Program-made: the position numbers and the translations under genes
Source of the DNA: Tenodera sinensis
Lineage: Eukaryota; Arthropoda; Insecta; Mantodea; Mantidae
NCBI GenBank assembly: GCA_030765045.1
Contig: CM060963.1
Span: forward strand, 69,215,117 to 69,279,116
Reading direction: 5' to 3'
DNA length: 64,000 bases
Shown here: one piece after another, positions 11,801 to 21,500 of the stretch
Position numbering within the stretch: position 1 is the stretch's first letter
Layout: every line of letters starts with the position of its first letter
Notes under the pieces: generated by a model
Database searches by the model: none
Seen by the model: the letters and a program-made list of their open reading frames with translations, nothing else
What the model was told of the DNA's origin: nothing

Positions 11801-14800
11801 GTCACCTTTGAGGAAATGTTGAAGTTTGGAAGAAGTGAGGTCAACACGGAGAATATAACAGAAATTAGAAATGAGGTTATTACAGAGACATCCAAATATC
11901 TTAATCAGGTTAGTAAAACTCTTCAGCCCATATTTAGAATGCCCTAGATTACATAAGACAGGTTCTTCGATGTCAACTATGTTTATCTGCCGCATTGTAA
12001 ATTAGCACTAGGATGGTAAAGAGACCTCCATTCGCTGAATCACCTAATGTGCAACACGAATGACGTCACCTAGTAGTACGTGTAAAACAAACGGAGGGCT
12101 AGATGGATTATACTTGAATTAACGTTACTTGTGTATTCTGACAGTTCCTTGGGGATGCGTTCCTTCATGGCTACGCAACACTGCTATTGGCTACTTCAAG
12201 CTTAAACCTGGTTCTCATGACAACAGACCGTTCTGCCACTAGTATGCTATGGTGCGAACATTCGGCTGGTAAACGTTAGAATTTACCAATAATATCCATG
12301 TAGTCTTGAGGTTTAATGAGCTGATTCCTTAGCTGGTTGAAGAACTTCATTACCATATCCTTTTATAATAAAGTTATAACTGTGCCAGTAGTTTGAGAAC
12401 TATCCAGGGAGGATAGCAACTATCTCTACATTAACTTTAATAAATTAAATCAATCTCAGTTTTAGGTCATTAGTGTTATACTTAAGTAGCTTTTTAAGTT
12501 TGGAGTCATTTTATGTTATTTTTCAAATATTTTAGATTATCAAAATCCATACATTGCTGATGATACATGAAATAAAATTAAAAGTCAGGAAAGGGTGCTT
12601 AGGAAAGAAACATTCCAGGAAATGTTTAGATTACCCCTGGAATTTGCCAGTTATGAGAACTGGGGAAAATATGGATAAACCTTCAGTGAGGGAGAACGGT
12701 TTTGACAGTATTTGAACCGCGGACCACGCCTTCACAACTCCATGCCTTATCGACCTCGGACACTCGTGTCGGTAAGAGTCAACGTCCTTGTGTCAGACAT
12801 TTAATGAGCAAGAAATTGACGAGCAGGCTGCACCTTACAAAGATAGTTGCTTAAAGTAAAAGAATAAATGTTCCTGAAATATCCATTCATACAACACATA
12901 GTCCAATAGTAGTATTTCAGGACAAGTTTTGTCTTTATTATGTTACGCATAGCTAAAATTCGGTCAAATTTTGAAAAACTCGAAAATTAATTTTAATGTC
13001 AAAAATTTGTTGAACCTTTAGCTTCAATTAAACACAATAGCATTTGCTCTTCGAGCCTTTTAAAGCTTTAATTTGTGACAATATGATCTAATAGCCTGCC
13101 TATATTTTCAATTCTCTTTACTCAACTTTGAGTTTTCTTTTCCCTTTATGCATTAAAATATTCCATACAAGGCACTTTCTGACAATTTAATTCAGATTTT
13201 CAACAGAAACTAAAAGAGAATTAAGTTTTAAAACTAGCACGTTTCTTGCTACTCTTTTAAATTGTTCAGCGTATGCCATAATTAATTTAAATAAAAGTAT
13301 ACTTAATGTTTAACTTTTTTTCTGAAATATCCATAATAATGAAAATAAATGTTGTATGCTAGTTTTGTATATTATAGCTTAAATAATATGGCAGAATTTT
13401 TTTCTCAAAATTACTATTGTTCCATCGTGTGGAATAGGTACCTAAATTAGACTAATTACACAATAGTAAAAATATTAGATATTTCTACATGGAATTCAAA
13501 CAAAGCTTAATAATTGTGGTGAAGTATTATATGACAAAGCTTTTGAAACATTTAGATACAGGCTGCAAGGTTCAGAAATTTCCCTTCGGCTATCCACAAG
13601 AAAAAACAAAAAGTATGCCATTAAGCCCAAACATTAAAGCAAAATGAGCCATTGGATTACTTACATTCCAATGCTGATGTAAGATTATAAAAAAGTATGA
13701 CATGTCTTAATTTGAATCTATAATCAATTATGCATGAAGCTGTTCTATTATTATTTTCCTTTGAAGCTCTAGAATCTTGATCATAAAGAAACGAGTATTT
13801 TTATCCAACCCAGCCATGTGAAATAATAAAGTGATTACCCTTCCTGCCTCATATACAGCAACATGCCTTAGGTTGGGCATCACAGATTTATGTAATAAAG
13901 ATTAGTTAAAATTATTGCTGTAAGGATACAATAAAATTTTAAGACATAGTTAAGGCTTTGTTACATAATTTATAACAAGGGTTCACAAAAGTGGCCCGTG
14001 ATCTCTTAATTTTTGGTCCGAATCTGCCGATGTTGATTTGTTTGTGAGCGTGTCCCGGACAAAACAATGCCTCTGCGTTATCAAGTGGGTATCTGAATGT
14101 ACCTTTAGAATATGCCGCCCGCCCGCACCGTGGTCTCGTGATTACGCTTTAGTTAACCTTTAAAAATTGGTCCGTGGTACTTGTTTTTTACGTTAGGATA
14201 ATAACAGTGTATCAGAGCAGAAGGTGGAGCCACTTGTAAGGAGAACGTGATCTCATCTGCCGCAAGATTATTATCAACTTGGGCCCACGGAGGGTGTGTT
14301 TGTACCTACCTCCGCCCATTTACACTTTTTGAGAAATGACTATCATTAGTTCTTCTGTGGGTATTTCGGTACTTCTTAAGGATATGTACGCAAGTGGGAA
14401 GGTAATTCACCCGCCTGATCACTGGATATGCTCCACTGAGGTAATTTTGTGTAGTCGTGCGCGTATACCGACAAATCCTGGATATAGCAGCACCCTACGG
14501 CGGCTGAATTATGAATGAGATGACTAATGTCGATAGCCAAATTATCAAGACATCGTCTCGCATAACAAACTGGACCGTGCTTTCTAGCCTTCGGTAAATA
14601 TGGAAAATTTGTCCTTCACTACAACTTTCTGGCAGCACCCAAGCAACACTTTCCATTTTATTGTAACATCCAAATTATTGGATCTAGGAAACGTTCATAA
14701 ATATGCATAGAACCTTGAATGTTTTAAAGGGAGATTAAATGACGAAAATTGCAAAAAATGTTACAGCTTTAGATTTGCGTAGTCCTATAAACTTGAATTT

Positions 14801-16126
14801 CCTCTTTAATTTGATATGCATTTTATCACTATAGGCATAATAATTATATTTTAACTATGCTTATAAAATGGTATTGCATATGTCATTTTGTAGTTTGATT
14901 TCTGGCACCACTTCACACAAAAATGCATAATTCCTATGCTCTTTGAGTTAGAGAAGTGGATTTTAGGTCAGTTTAGGAGGTGTGTTCTTCAAACAGATCC
15001 CCGTAACCTGGGCTAAGGCCTACCACCCGGCCGCTGCGTTCCCCACCTCTGCCTACCACGGGCGTCATGAGTGGGGTGCAAAACTTTCAATCTGATGTTT
15101 TAAACGCTTTCTGGAACACTGGGTCCTGAACTTGGCAAATGTAAGATTGGTGGGGTAGGGTAATCTTCCCTAAAGAGCAGAAAATGAATATTCTCATGTT
15201 GGGAACTTCTACTGAAAAGCAAAAAGCAATATATTTGAGCTCAAATGATCCATACTTTGTTCACTTTCTGTCTTTAAACTGTCAAAAATGCACAAAACCT
15301 CCTCTAGGCACTTGAGGATTAAAGAGAAAAATTTTAAATCAGCATTAGGACCTGTATTAACAATTCTCGCTAAAAATCAAAGGATATGATGAGAAGGAAT
15401 GAATTTTCTATAAGGAAATCCGTTGAAAAAGTGAATTAACCCATAGATAGTGCATGATTTAAACATATTTGTACACCTAAATAATAAGTGCCTGTATTTC
15501 TAACATTAGATGCGAGTTGAAGAGCTCGAACTTTAAGACCTATCATTTCTGATTTAAGTAGTAGATTTTGAATGATCGTTAGGGCAGTCAAGCCTGGGAC
15601 AGAAGTTCACTTTTCTGTCCTTCATTTTAAAGTTAATTTTATAATTTGACACTTGTTAGGTGAAGTAAAGGTATCTCTGATGCCACAAACAACATTCCTG
15701 TTAATATCAACTTTACTTACTCTTTACTTGTTATGTTTAGAAGCAGCTTCTGTAAATTCTCTCTGCAATTAAGCCTGACCTATTTTCTCTTGATTTGTAC
15801 AGTTGCTGTGTGAAGTGGAGTCTGCAATAGTAATGTTGAAGTTCCAAGTGCCTCCGAGGGCTTCCGAGGACCTCGTGCGTTCCGAGAAGGACAAATGGAA
15901 CCCCCAGCCCGACCATACCTACTCACTCATTCAGGACTGGGGTGTAATATCTTCCTACAAGAACTTCCTCGAGGACTGGATGAAGATCATGAGCAAAGTG
16001 AACAAGAATTCCTCATGCAGGGAAGGGTCTTCTTCATCTTCTGCTAGCGCAAGTACAGAGTTTTTAGTCGTTCGTGGGAAGAGCAAGAAAAAACATAAGC
16101 ATCCCCGCAAACATTCCCGTCACTAA
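2811..16126 (+). CDS. Secreted long-chain four-helix cytokine-like protein, five coding exons, 282 aa
   Basis: The spliced CDS is join(2811-2838, 4041-4276, 9197-9301, 11753-11908, 15803-16126): 849 nt, no internal stop, intron phases 1-0-0-0. The protein has a signal peptide (residues 1 to about 28, hydrophobic core CCLLLLVIVAMMW) and a short N-terminal segment with Cys41. Helix A is about 54-88, a long AB loop with Cys116 is 89-123, and helix B is about 124-148. Helix C is about 157-190 with Cys178, helix D is about 212-243, and Cys247 follows. Then come a Ser/Ala run (251-259) and a basic tail rich in Lys/His/Arg (266-282). N-glycosylation sequons are at Asn119, 137, 157 and 244. The layout matches class I long-chain helical cytokines (GH, EPO, IL-6, G-CSF), and helix D carries an SYKNFL motif like the S-F-K-x-F-L of IL-6. 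I infer a secreted receptor ligand, perhaps Unpaired-like for JAK/STAT. The exon structure is firm and the function is inferred. Confidence 0.8.
2839..4040 (+). other. Intron 1 (phase 1)
   Basis: This 1.2-kb intron has donor GTAACT and a pyrimidine-rich acceptor ending TTGTGCAG. It is AT-rich, with no recognisable mobile element. Confidence 0.7.
4041..4276 (+). CDS. Cytokine-like gene, coding exon 2 (signal peptide core and helix A)
   Basis: Acceptor TTTTCTCTTGTGCAG|AC; donor CAACAG|GTAAGC. The exon enters in phase 1 and leaves in phase 0. It encodes residues 10-88: the hydrophobic signal core, a Pro/Thr segment, Cys41, and a long amphipathic lysine-rich helix from about His55 to Gln88. It is clearly more GC-rich than the flanking introns. 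Reading through the donor gives 155 codons in total, but the extra part has AT-rich, non-coding composition. Confidence 0.85.
5380..5590 (-). repeat. H1 family fragment
   Basis: The end of this piece matches the 5' terminus of H1 in reverse orientation, with GAAAGTCGCGTGAATGCAAC in place of GAAAGTCATGTGAGTGCAAC followed by ACATCAGA. Preceding text such as GAATTTCAAAGCCATCAC also matches other copies. It is strongly diverged. Confidence 0.6.
6075..6946 (+). mobile_element. H1 Helentron-like element, near full length (intron 2)
   Basis: It runs from TGTGTTGCACTTACATGACTTTCTC to a 3' hairpin region with CCTCTACTTACTATACGTAG. It carries the family blocks ATCTCCGAAATGGTTCAC, GTAAAGGGTAGTTTACGGTG and GAGTTATGCTGTCCACAGAC. 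At the usual microsatellite site there is only a short CACAC run plus T-rich repeats (6799-6841). No ORF is present. Confidence 0.85.
8244..8963. mobile_element. MITE-like element with 17-bp terminal inverted repeats (intron 2)
   Basis: TTTTTAGACGTGGCGAA at 8244-8260 is matched exactly by its reverse complement at 8947-8963. Weaker pairing continues inward (CTTGCTAG against CTAGCAG). The 720-bp interior has no ORF. No clean target duplication was identified, so the superfamily is left open. Its right end lies 233 bp before exon 3. Confidence 0.75.
9197..9301 (+). CDS. Cytokine-like gene, coding exon 3 (AB loop)
   Basis: Acceptor GTGGTCTTGTCACAG|GTG; donor ACAAGG|GTAAGT; phase 0 at both ends, 35 codons (residues 89-123). 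It is rich in aromatics and basic residues (YSYNWLPQKRFLWFK), with Cys116 and the sequon NKT at Asn119. An exon coding just the AB loop is typical of long-chain class I cytokine genes. Confidence 0.85.
9510..10137. mobile_element. Non-autonomous DNA transposon (TIR with GTTCACAACC motif) in intron 3
   Basis: The left end GGCTGGTTCACAACC and the right end, read in reverse complement, GGGAGTGTTCACAACC form imperfect terminal inverted repeats. The subterminal motif CCCGGTAACGAGGACAG on the left recurs as CCCGGTAACGGGAACAG on the right. The flanks CATTTAA and CATTTGAA are a possible imperfect target duplication. There is no transposase ORF. Confidence 0.75.
10215..10335 (-). repeat. H1 family fragment (intron 3)
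   Basis: GAATAAGAGTTTGTAAGAAT is followed by a diverged copy of the H1 5' terminus (GAGCAGAGAAAGTGAGCGTAGCAC) in reverse orientation. Confidence 0.6.
10710..10750. repeat. T-tract and (TTC)n microsatellite
   Basis: A short poly-T is followed by about ten TTC units within intron 3. Confidence 0.9.
11486..11659. mobile_element. hAT-type MITE with perfect 8-bp target duplication (intron 3)
   Basis: The termini are CAGGCATGTCAAACA and, in reverse complement, CAGGCGTGTCAAACA, continuing into a matching CACTC. The flanks are identical octamers CACTATAG at 11478-11485 and 11660-11667. An 8-bp target duplication with CAG...CTG ends is diagnostic of hAT. The element is 174 bp long, non-coding, and ends 93 bp before exon 4. 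Confidence 0.95.
11753..11908 (+). CDS. Cytokine-like gene, coding exon 4 (helix B and first part of helix C)
   Basis: Acceptor TTGCTTGCTTCACAG|CTT; donor AATCAG|GTTAGT; phase 0 at both ends, 52 codons (residues 124-175). It encodes an amphipathic helix around LEKVLPVLHSSLQNF and FEEMLKF, then a second one around ITEIRNEVITETSKYL. Sequons are at Asn137 (NFS) and Asn157 (NIT). It contains no cysteine. Confidence 0.85.
12560..12790 (-). repeat. tRNA-headed SINE (family SINE-5), degraded
   Basis: Reverse-strand tRNA-like head near 12715-12790: box B-like TTTGAACCGCGGACC on the plus strand, then CTTATCGACCTCGGACACTC. The body shares AAATGTTTAGATTACCCCTG-type text with the copy at 44325-44540. 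Confidence 0.55.
13977..14190. mobile_element. Possible short hAT-like non-autonomous element
   Basis: It starts CAAGGGTTCACAAAAGTGGCC and contains GGTCC motifs, with GGTCCGTGGTACTTG at the far side. This resembles the CAGGGGTTC...GGTCCGCGG termini of some hAT MITEs. The inverted match is weak and no target duplication was found. Confidence 0.3.
14998..15075 (-). repeat. SINE-3 fragment
   Basis: GGCTAAGGCCTACC, GGCCGCTGCG and CCCCACCTCTGCC, then GGCGTCATGAGTGGGGTGC, match the body of the SINE-3 copies at 26975-27298 and 61397-61733. The tRNA head is absent. Confidence 0.75.
15803..16126 (+). CDS. Cytokine-like gene, coding exon 5 (end of helix C, helix D, basic tail)
   Basis: Acceptor TTGATTTGTACAG|TTG, phase 0, stop TAA at 16124-16126; residues 176-282. 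It starts LLCEVESAIVMLKF (end of helix C, Cys178), followed by a Pro-bounded CD loop. Helix D runs from about YSLIQDWG through SYKNFLEDWMKIMSKV, with sequon NSS at 244 and Cys247 just after. A Ser/Ala-rich linker leads to the basic C-terminus GKSKKKHKHPRKHSRH, which would suit heparan-sulphate or matrix binding (inference). Confidence 0.88.
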   Translation: MLCEVESAIVMLKFQVPPRASEDLVRSEKDKWNPQPDHTYSLIQDWGVISSYKNFLEDWMKIMSKVNKNSSCREGSSSSSASASTEFLVVRGKSKKKHKHPRKHSRH

Positions 16127-18900
16127 TATTATTTTCATCCATAAAAGCATCATTATCATTACGAAGGCTCAGAACTTGGGACCTTTTGTGCCTAAGCAAA
16201 CAGTATTCAATGTTAATAAGCACCTTCTACAAGAGAAGTTCTGTCATTGAGTACACCCTGTGTTAACTTTGTTTACGTAGCCGTAGCTTTGTTTACGTAG
16301 TCTACCTGTAGCCTCCGTAGACCGCAGCGCACACAAGGATCCAAGTTCCCAGTCTTAATCATCATTCATTACTTTTAGACTCCACTAGAAGTGGTGGAAT
16401 GAATCGATAGTGCTTACGCAAAACATCTGAGTTCCCTCTCACAGGCACACCTACTAGTGCTGACTCTAGCCATACATTAGAATATGTGTCTTCCGTGGTA
16501 AGAAAGATTGAAAAATCATCACCATTCTTCACACGGATTTAGCGACGTTAAGAATTAGGTAGTTCCATTAAGAAAGAATTTAAATATGAGGTATATCTGG
16601 AAGCATCAGGATTATGTCAAGAATAACTTGAGTATTATAGATTAGGTCAGAATTATCAGGTTTGTTAGGTTTCAGTATTAGAAATGATATCAGAAGCATG
16701 AGCATCAAAGATTGAATTCAGCATATCAGAAGTATTTAATATCGTTATTGATGTCAGACTTCGGAAATGTGTGCGAACCTGGTGTCGTGGACTACGCTAG
16801 ATGTTTCTGGGTATCAGAATTTGTGTCTAAATTGTATTTATCGAAAATATGTGAGAATTGAGTATCAGTGGTGTCTATTTATCAGAGACTATATCAAAAT
16901 AACTCGATTATAAGACATTATGCAATAATTACTTAGATATTATTGGCTCACAGATTCATTTAAGCGGTTGAAGAGGCAGCATTGATATAATCGATAGAAA
17001 TGTTACACATTCGATACTGATAGTTATATATACGAAATAATTTTGCATTCATCTAGCGGTTTATCAAATCTGTTATTAAGCTAATATTCATCCGGTTTAT
17101 GAAAAGTTGTGAATTTATATGACGTCATTCTTGTATAAGATGCCTATTTATACACGTGTAAACTATTCGTTATTGTAAATTCTGGTGTATTCGCTAAATG
17201 AATATATTACCACATTGAAGTTATCGGGTTACTGGAGAAAGCTACATGAATGTAACAAAGCTGCAGCTTAGATTGCTAAAAGCATTTTATAACGAAGATT
17301 TTAATTCAATGGATAACGGCATCGTGGTTCGAATGATCTTGCAACAAAATGATAGCCTCGTTCAACGAACTGGCTTAGAGAAAGATTGATCGTTCGTAAG
17401 AATAACTTATGTATTTATTGATTTGTTGTAGGCAACGGAATAATTTCACCGAATTATCAAGTCCAGTAGATGGAAAAAATGAAATAACAGTTATTGATTC
17501 GTTTAGTGGAAAATTGAATACAACATATTTGAGTATAATTCACTGAAAATATGGATGGGTATAACGGAGTTATTTAATTTCAACATTAGACCAGGGCTTT
17601 AATTGTGAAATTATTAATTCATTGAACAATATATAGCAATGCATATAAAGTAAATTATGCTTTGTTGGAATGAGACAAGGTTTTAAGTTCGTTCTAGGAT
17701 AGTAAGTGAGAGAAATATCGGGCCAGTAGTTCGACTAATTTATATCACAATTGATTAGTACAGGATAAAGTTATGGAATACTTCCATCAAAGTATAGAGG
17801 TGGTAGATATGTGTTAAATAACTAAATTATTGATTCATTTAATGGAAAGCTCTACTCAATAATTGCCTATTATTCACTGTTATGATTCATATTAAGGAGT
17901 TGTTTAATCACAATATTTATAGATTCGTACGAGGGGAATTTACTTGATGGAAAAGTTTATTCGAAGTATCTTTAGGTGTTTATGACGGCTTAGCTGCAGT
18001 GCATAATTTCACTAGTGTTGAAGCTAGAAGTCTAATTAAAAAGATCTATATTGTAAATCTCATTATCTCTTCCTATTTTGTACATTCTATTTTCGTAATG
18101 AAATGTTAATTGTTGCCATCGTTGGCTGATTTGTACTGTATACTATGTATACGCAATAATTTATTGTCCTCATATTTGGGGCAGCAATAATTTATCAAGT
18201 GTGCGAAAAATAATGTAACAGAAATCTTAGATGATGCTGAAAAGCTTAATACTACTCCAGGAAACAATCCTTAGGGAAATTTTATATTTTTGCAGCTTCG
18301 AAAATGCTTGTATTACTTCCGCTAAACCTCAATAATGCAGGAAACTGTGTAATATAAAAGAAGCATATATATGAACGGTGCATAGCTGTAACCCGGTCTA
18401 ACTCACGTGCTAGCCTGTAACTGAACTTGTATATACAGTTGCTTATTTAGTACAGCACGCTGCCTGACATCTGGTGCTGCTATGTGCTCCAACTTTATGT
18501 TAAGTTATTGTAATCAGCAACTTATACTACACAGAGAAACATGTGAACACTTAACTTACATCAAATGTTCTTTGTACGGGAATTAATCACTTCAGTATAT
18601 AAGATACAGTACGGCTATCTGTATAACATGTTTATTTGATCGACTCGAATTTAAAAAGTACAAATATTATGAAAATTATAGAGTAGATCAAACACTTCTG
18701 AAGGTAGTTTTGTTTTAGTTGCTCTAAAAACGCTTAATCCACAAACTATCAAACGAAATAGAGCAGTATAATTTCTAATAGTAGCTATGATTTGTTCTGT
18801 AACACAATAACAAACTTTCAACAAACATAAAACGTTGTAACCTTATTTGAAATAATCATTGTGACCGCAGTTATACAAATAAAACTGAATAGGTTGACTG
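16127..18900 (+). other. Probable 3' UTR and downstream region, AU-rich
   Basis: There is no ORF and no recognised repeat family. TATTTAT heptamers occur at 16835-16841, 16876-16882, 17145-17151 and 17412-17418, resembling AU-rich decay elements of cytokine mRNAs. A CRE octamer TGACGTCA lies at 17120-17127. Candidate polyadenylation signals are ATTAAA at 18035-18040 and AATAAA at 18878-18883; no nearer canonical hexamer was found. Where the transcript ends is unknown. Confidence 0.4.
16267..16300 (+). repeat. Duplicated 14-mer CTTTGTTTACGTAG
   Basis: Exact copies at 16267-16280 and 16287-16300 are separated by CCGTAG. Each contains TTGTTTAC, the reverse complement of the FOXO/DAF-16 site GTAAACAA, and a TTTACGTA bZIP-like core. 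The site is 140 bp after the stop codon. Binding is speculative. Confidence 0.6.
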
Positions 18901-19474
18901 GAATATTATTAAGCCATCATTTATAATATTTTTATCTTTGGTAAAAATTAAAAGAACATTTCATTGTTATACATAAATGCTATATTTTTGTAACAAGGTT
19001 GAATCTTGCTTAACCCAAATGTTAAAGACTTTCAATTATATTTTAAGAAGGAGCATATGCTATTTTAGAACAAGCTTCATCATTTCTCTCAAAGAAGCTT
19101 TGCATATATTCTTGTATAACTGAATACGCTTATTGTTGCCAAGTATTGTGATTTCATGGTTAACAGTTCCTATTGTTCTTTCTCAAATATGTTAACTTCT
19201 ATTGTATAAAGAACAATGTCATAAATCTTGAGTGAGTATAACATATAATAATTGTATTCATTTAAACAGTATTTATTTGCAGTGAGATGACGACTTTGTA
19301 AAGTTATCATTAATTTATGTTGTATTTATTAATTTATTGTTTTGTAATAGAAATCTCCTGTTCTAATATTAAATCAAATTTCAATTGAAAGTGAAAGTTT
19401 TTAAATTTCAACTACCCTTAACACCGTCCTTTTGTTCCATTTACAACCATTAACAGAGAGCATTCTCTCAGACA
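18901..19474. other. Unassigned AT-rich DNA
   Basis: No gene, element terminus or array was seen. Confidence 0.4.
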
Positions 19475-19768
19475 TGTGCAATGTATAGTCTATCTTAAAA
19501 TTAGACTGACAGATAACACCGCAATACTCACTGTGGCTCATTAACCTTCCTACTGTTACACCCTTCATTGATTGCAGTAGAGTTCGATGCTACCCCGCTT
19601 ACATCCCGCAGGGATCGTTTCATATCCAACTTTAGCCAATCAAACTTCAGAACATCTTCCCCATGTAGAGTAAGTCACTTGCTAGGAGTTGGTTCCACTT
19701 TGCTGCTGTGAACACGTTAGTTGCGACATCAGTCTAATTTTAAAATAAGCTATACACATTGTGCGCAG
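19475..19768. mobile_element. Inverted-repeat (MITE or foldback) element
   Basis: GTGCAATGTATAGTCTAT and TTAAAATTAGACTGAC at 19475-19510 pair with GTCTAATTTTAAAATAAGC and TATACACATTGTGC at 19729-19768. The arms are about 35-40 bp with a few mismatches, and the interior is about 215 bp. No target duplication was identified. Confidence 0.7.
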
Positions 19769-21128
19769 TTGTGTTGTCCTTACAAGAGAAGGGTTTCGGC
19801 TCGAACATGAATTTTTTATTAAAAATGTGTACATAAACGAATTTAGTAATATGCACTGTGGGACCTTCTCTCAGTCCCTTATCGTCGTACGAAGTCTAGC
19901 AAAGTGTGAGATATAACTAGTGGCCTATGACAGCTGCAATACGGGACTAGAGTTGTGTCACTGAATTGAGGATAAGCAAAGGTCTTGGAAAGGGTAACAA
20001 ACGCCTGGCCTCGTAAAAGAGCCACATTTTAATTTTTTTTAGGTTTATATCCAAATTCTTAATGCTTATTATGGAAAAGGTTGCAAATGTTGCTTGAAAT
20101 AAGCAGCATTTATTGGGTTAAACGACTCTGTGTTATAAGAAGAGCTTTAACTCTTCCTTAGAATCACAAAATCGTGTAGAGGTTTGCAGTACACGTAATG
20201 CAACATTATATTGAAAAATATAAAAAGTTTAATCTTTGTACAAATTCTCCCTAATACACTGGAATTAAAATTCGTATCAAAATAACTTTAAACACGTTTG
20301 TCAATTACATTATATTATAATACAGTTTCTACTTTCGAGTGAAAGGTTTTCTTCTAATACGTATGCAATAAACAGTCTTTCTTGGATGGCATTAAAATTT
20401 AACTACATTTCTGTGAATGTGCACAGTTTCTGAAATTTTGTCGAACCTTTATTACCAACTTGCCATAGACCAATAATATAGCCACGTGTGGTTTCTGATG
20501 TATACATGTGTGAAACTAGCAACAGTTGAATAAACATCTGAGGCGTCAGAAATAATCAATACTTTCCTTTCATGTCATTGGTTATAACTATGTCCAGCCA
20601 ATAGCATGAATACCGGTGTCATTGTAGAGGGGTAAAAAGAGGGAAAAGCAGGGAAAGTACGAAAGTACAATTATGATACCCTTCCATTTTACTAAATTCG
20701 TTTTCTGTACATAGACTTAGCTTACAATGGTAATGATCGTAAAAGCATTCATTTACATAAGGAACCGTTTAGTTCGTGTTGACCAATACCCTCTTCAGAA
20801 ACACACCTGAGGGTTCCTTATATATTGCTTGAAAACAGCATGGAGCAAAGCAGTAAGTACCATAGGAAAAATTGACAGCTATCAATTTTCTGATTCATAT
20901 TCCATTGACTGAAACATAAAATGGCACCTGAATTACAGTTTTAAATCTGAGGCTTATAAAGGAACCACGAAACCAGCTGACTTAGAATATAGTAACATAA
21001 CCAATTTGCTATACCAGGCAACTGATCATGAATAGGAGGTGTTAGATAATGTGTTAGTCTCCTCGCATATATTTTGCATTGTGTGAAAAAAGACACATAG
21101 AGGTTAAACGTGAAGGCACATAACACGG
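19769..21128. other. Unassigned AT-rich DNA
   Basis: No supported gene or recognised repeat. All frames are short. Confidence 0.4.
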
Positions 21129-21500
21129 AGCCCCCCCCCCCCCCCCCACGAAATTGGGACGGAGTGCCCCACGTAGACCAGTGTGGTCCTTTGTCCTAGG
21201 TGGGAGAGATGAGCGAGAGACCCGAAGGGCGACCTTATCTAGGGGACGACCTGAGTAAGTGTGGTGTGGTCACTAAAGACTCCGGAATGACGACGCCGCT
21301 CAAGCCCGCCCGCAAACCTGGAGACCCCTGGGTTCCCTTAAGGTAAACCTGCTTGGGGAACATCTGGAGAGCGGGTTTATGAGCAGTCCGACCAACACGA
21401 GGGAGAAACCTTCACAAAGGGCATCCCATCGACCAGGGGCAACACACCTGACTCTATCGCCTGCCCCTTCAATCCAGAAGAATATGTTGACGAATGAAAT
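21129..21500. repeat. GC-rich block starting with a poly-C tract, probable retroelement piece
   Basis: A C-tract of about 18 nt at 21129-21147 is followed by about 350 bp of sequence much more GC-rich than its surroundings (for example GACGACGCCGCTCAAGCCCG). The abrupt composition change suggests an inserted element, possibly a LINE 5' region. No coding motif or second copy in the window supports a family call. Confidence 0.35.

Larger units (their letters stand above)
11909..15802 (+). other. Intron 4 (phase 0), 3.9 kb
   Basis: It holds a SINE-5 copy (12560-12790), a possible hAT fragment (13977-14190) and a SINE-3 scrap (14998-15075). The remainder is AT-rich and unassigned. Confidence 0.7.
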
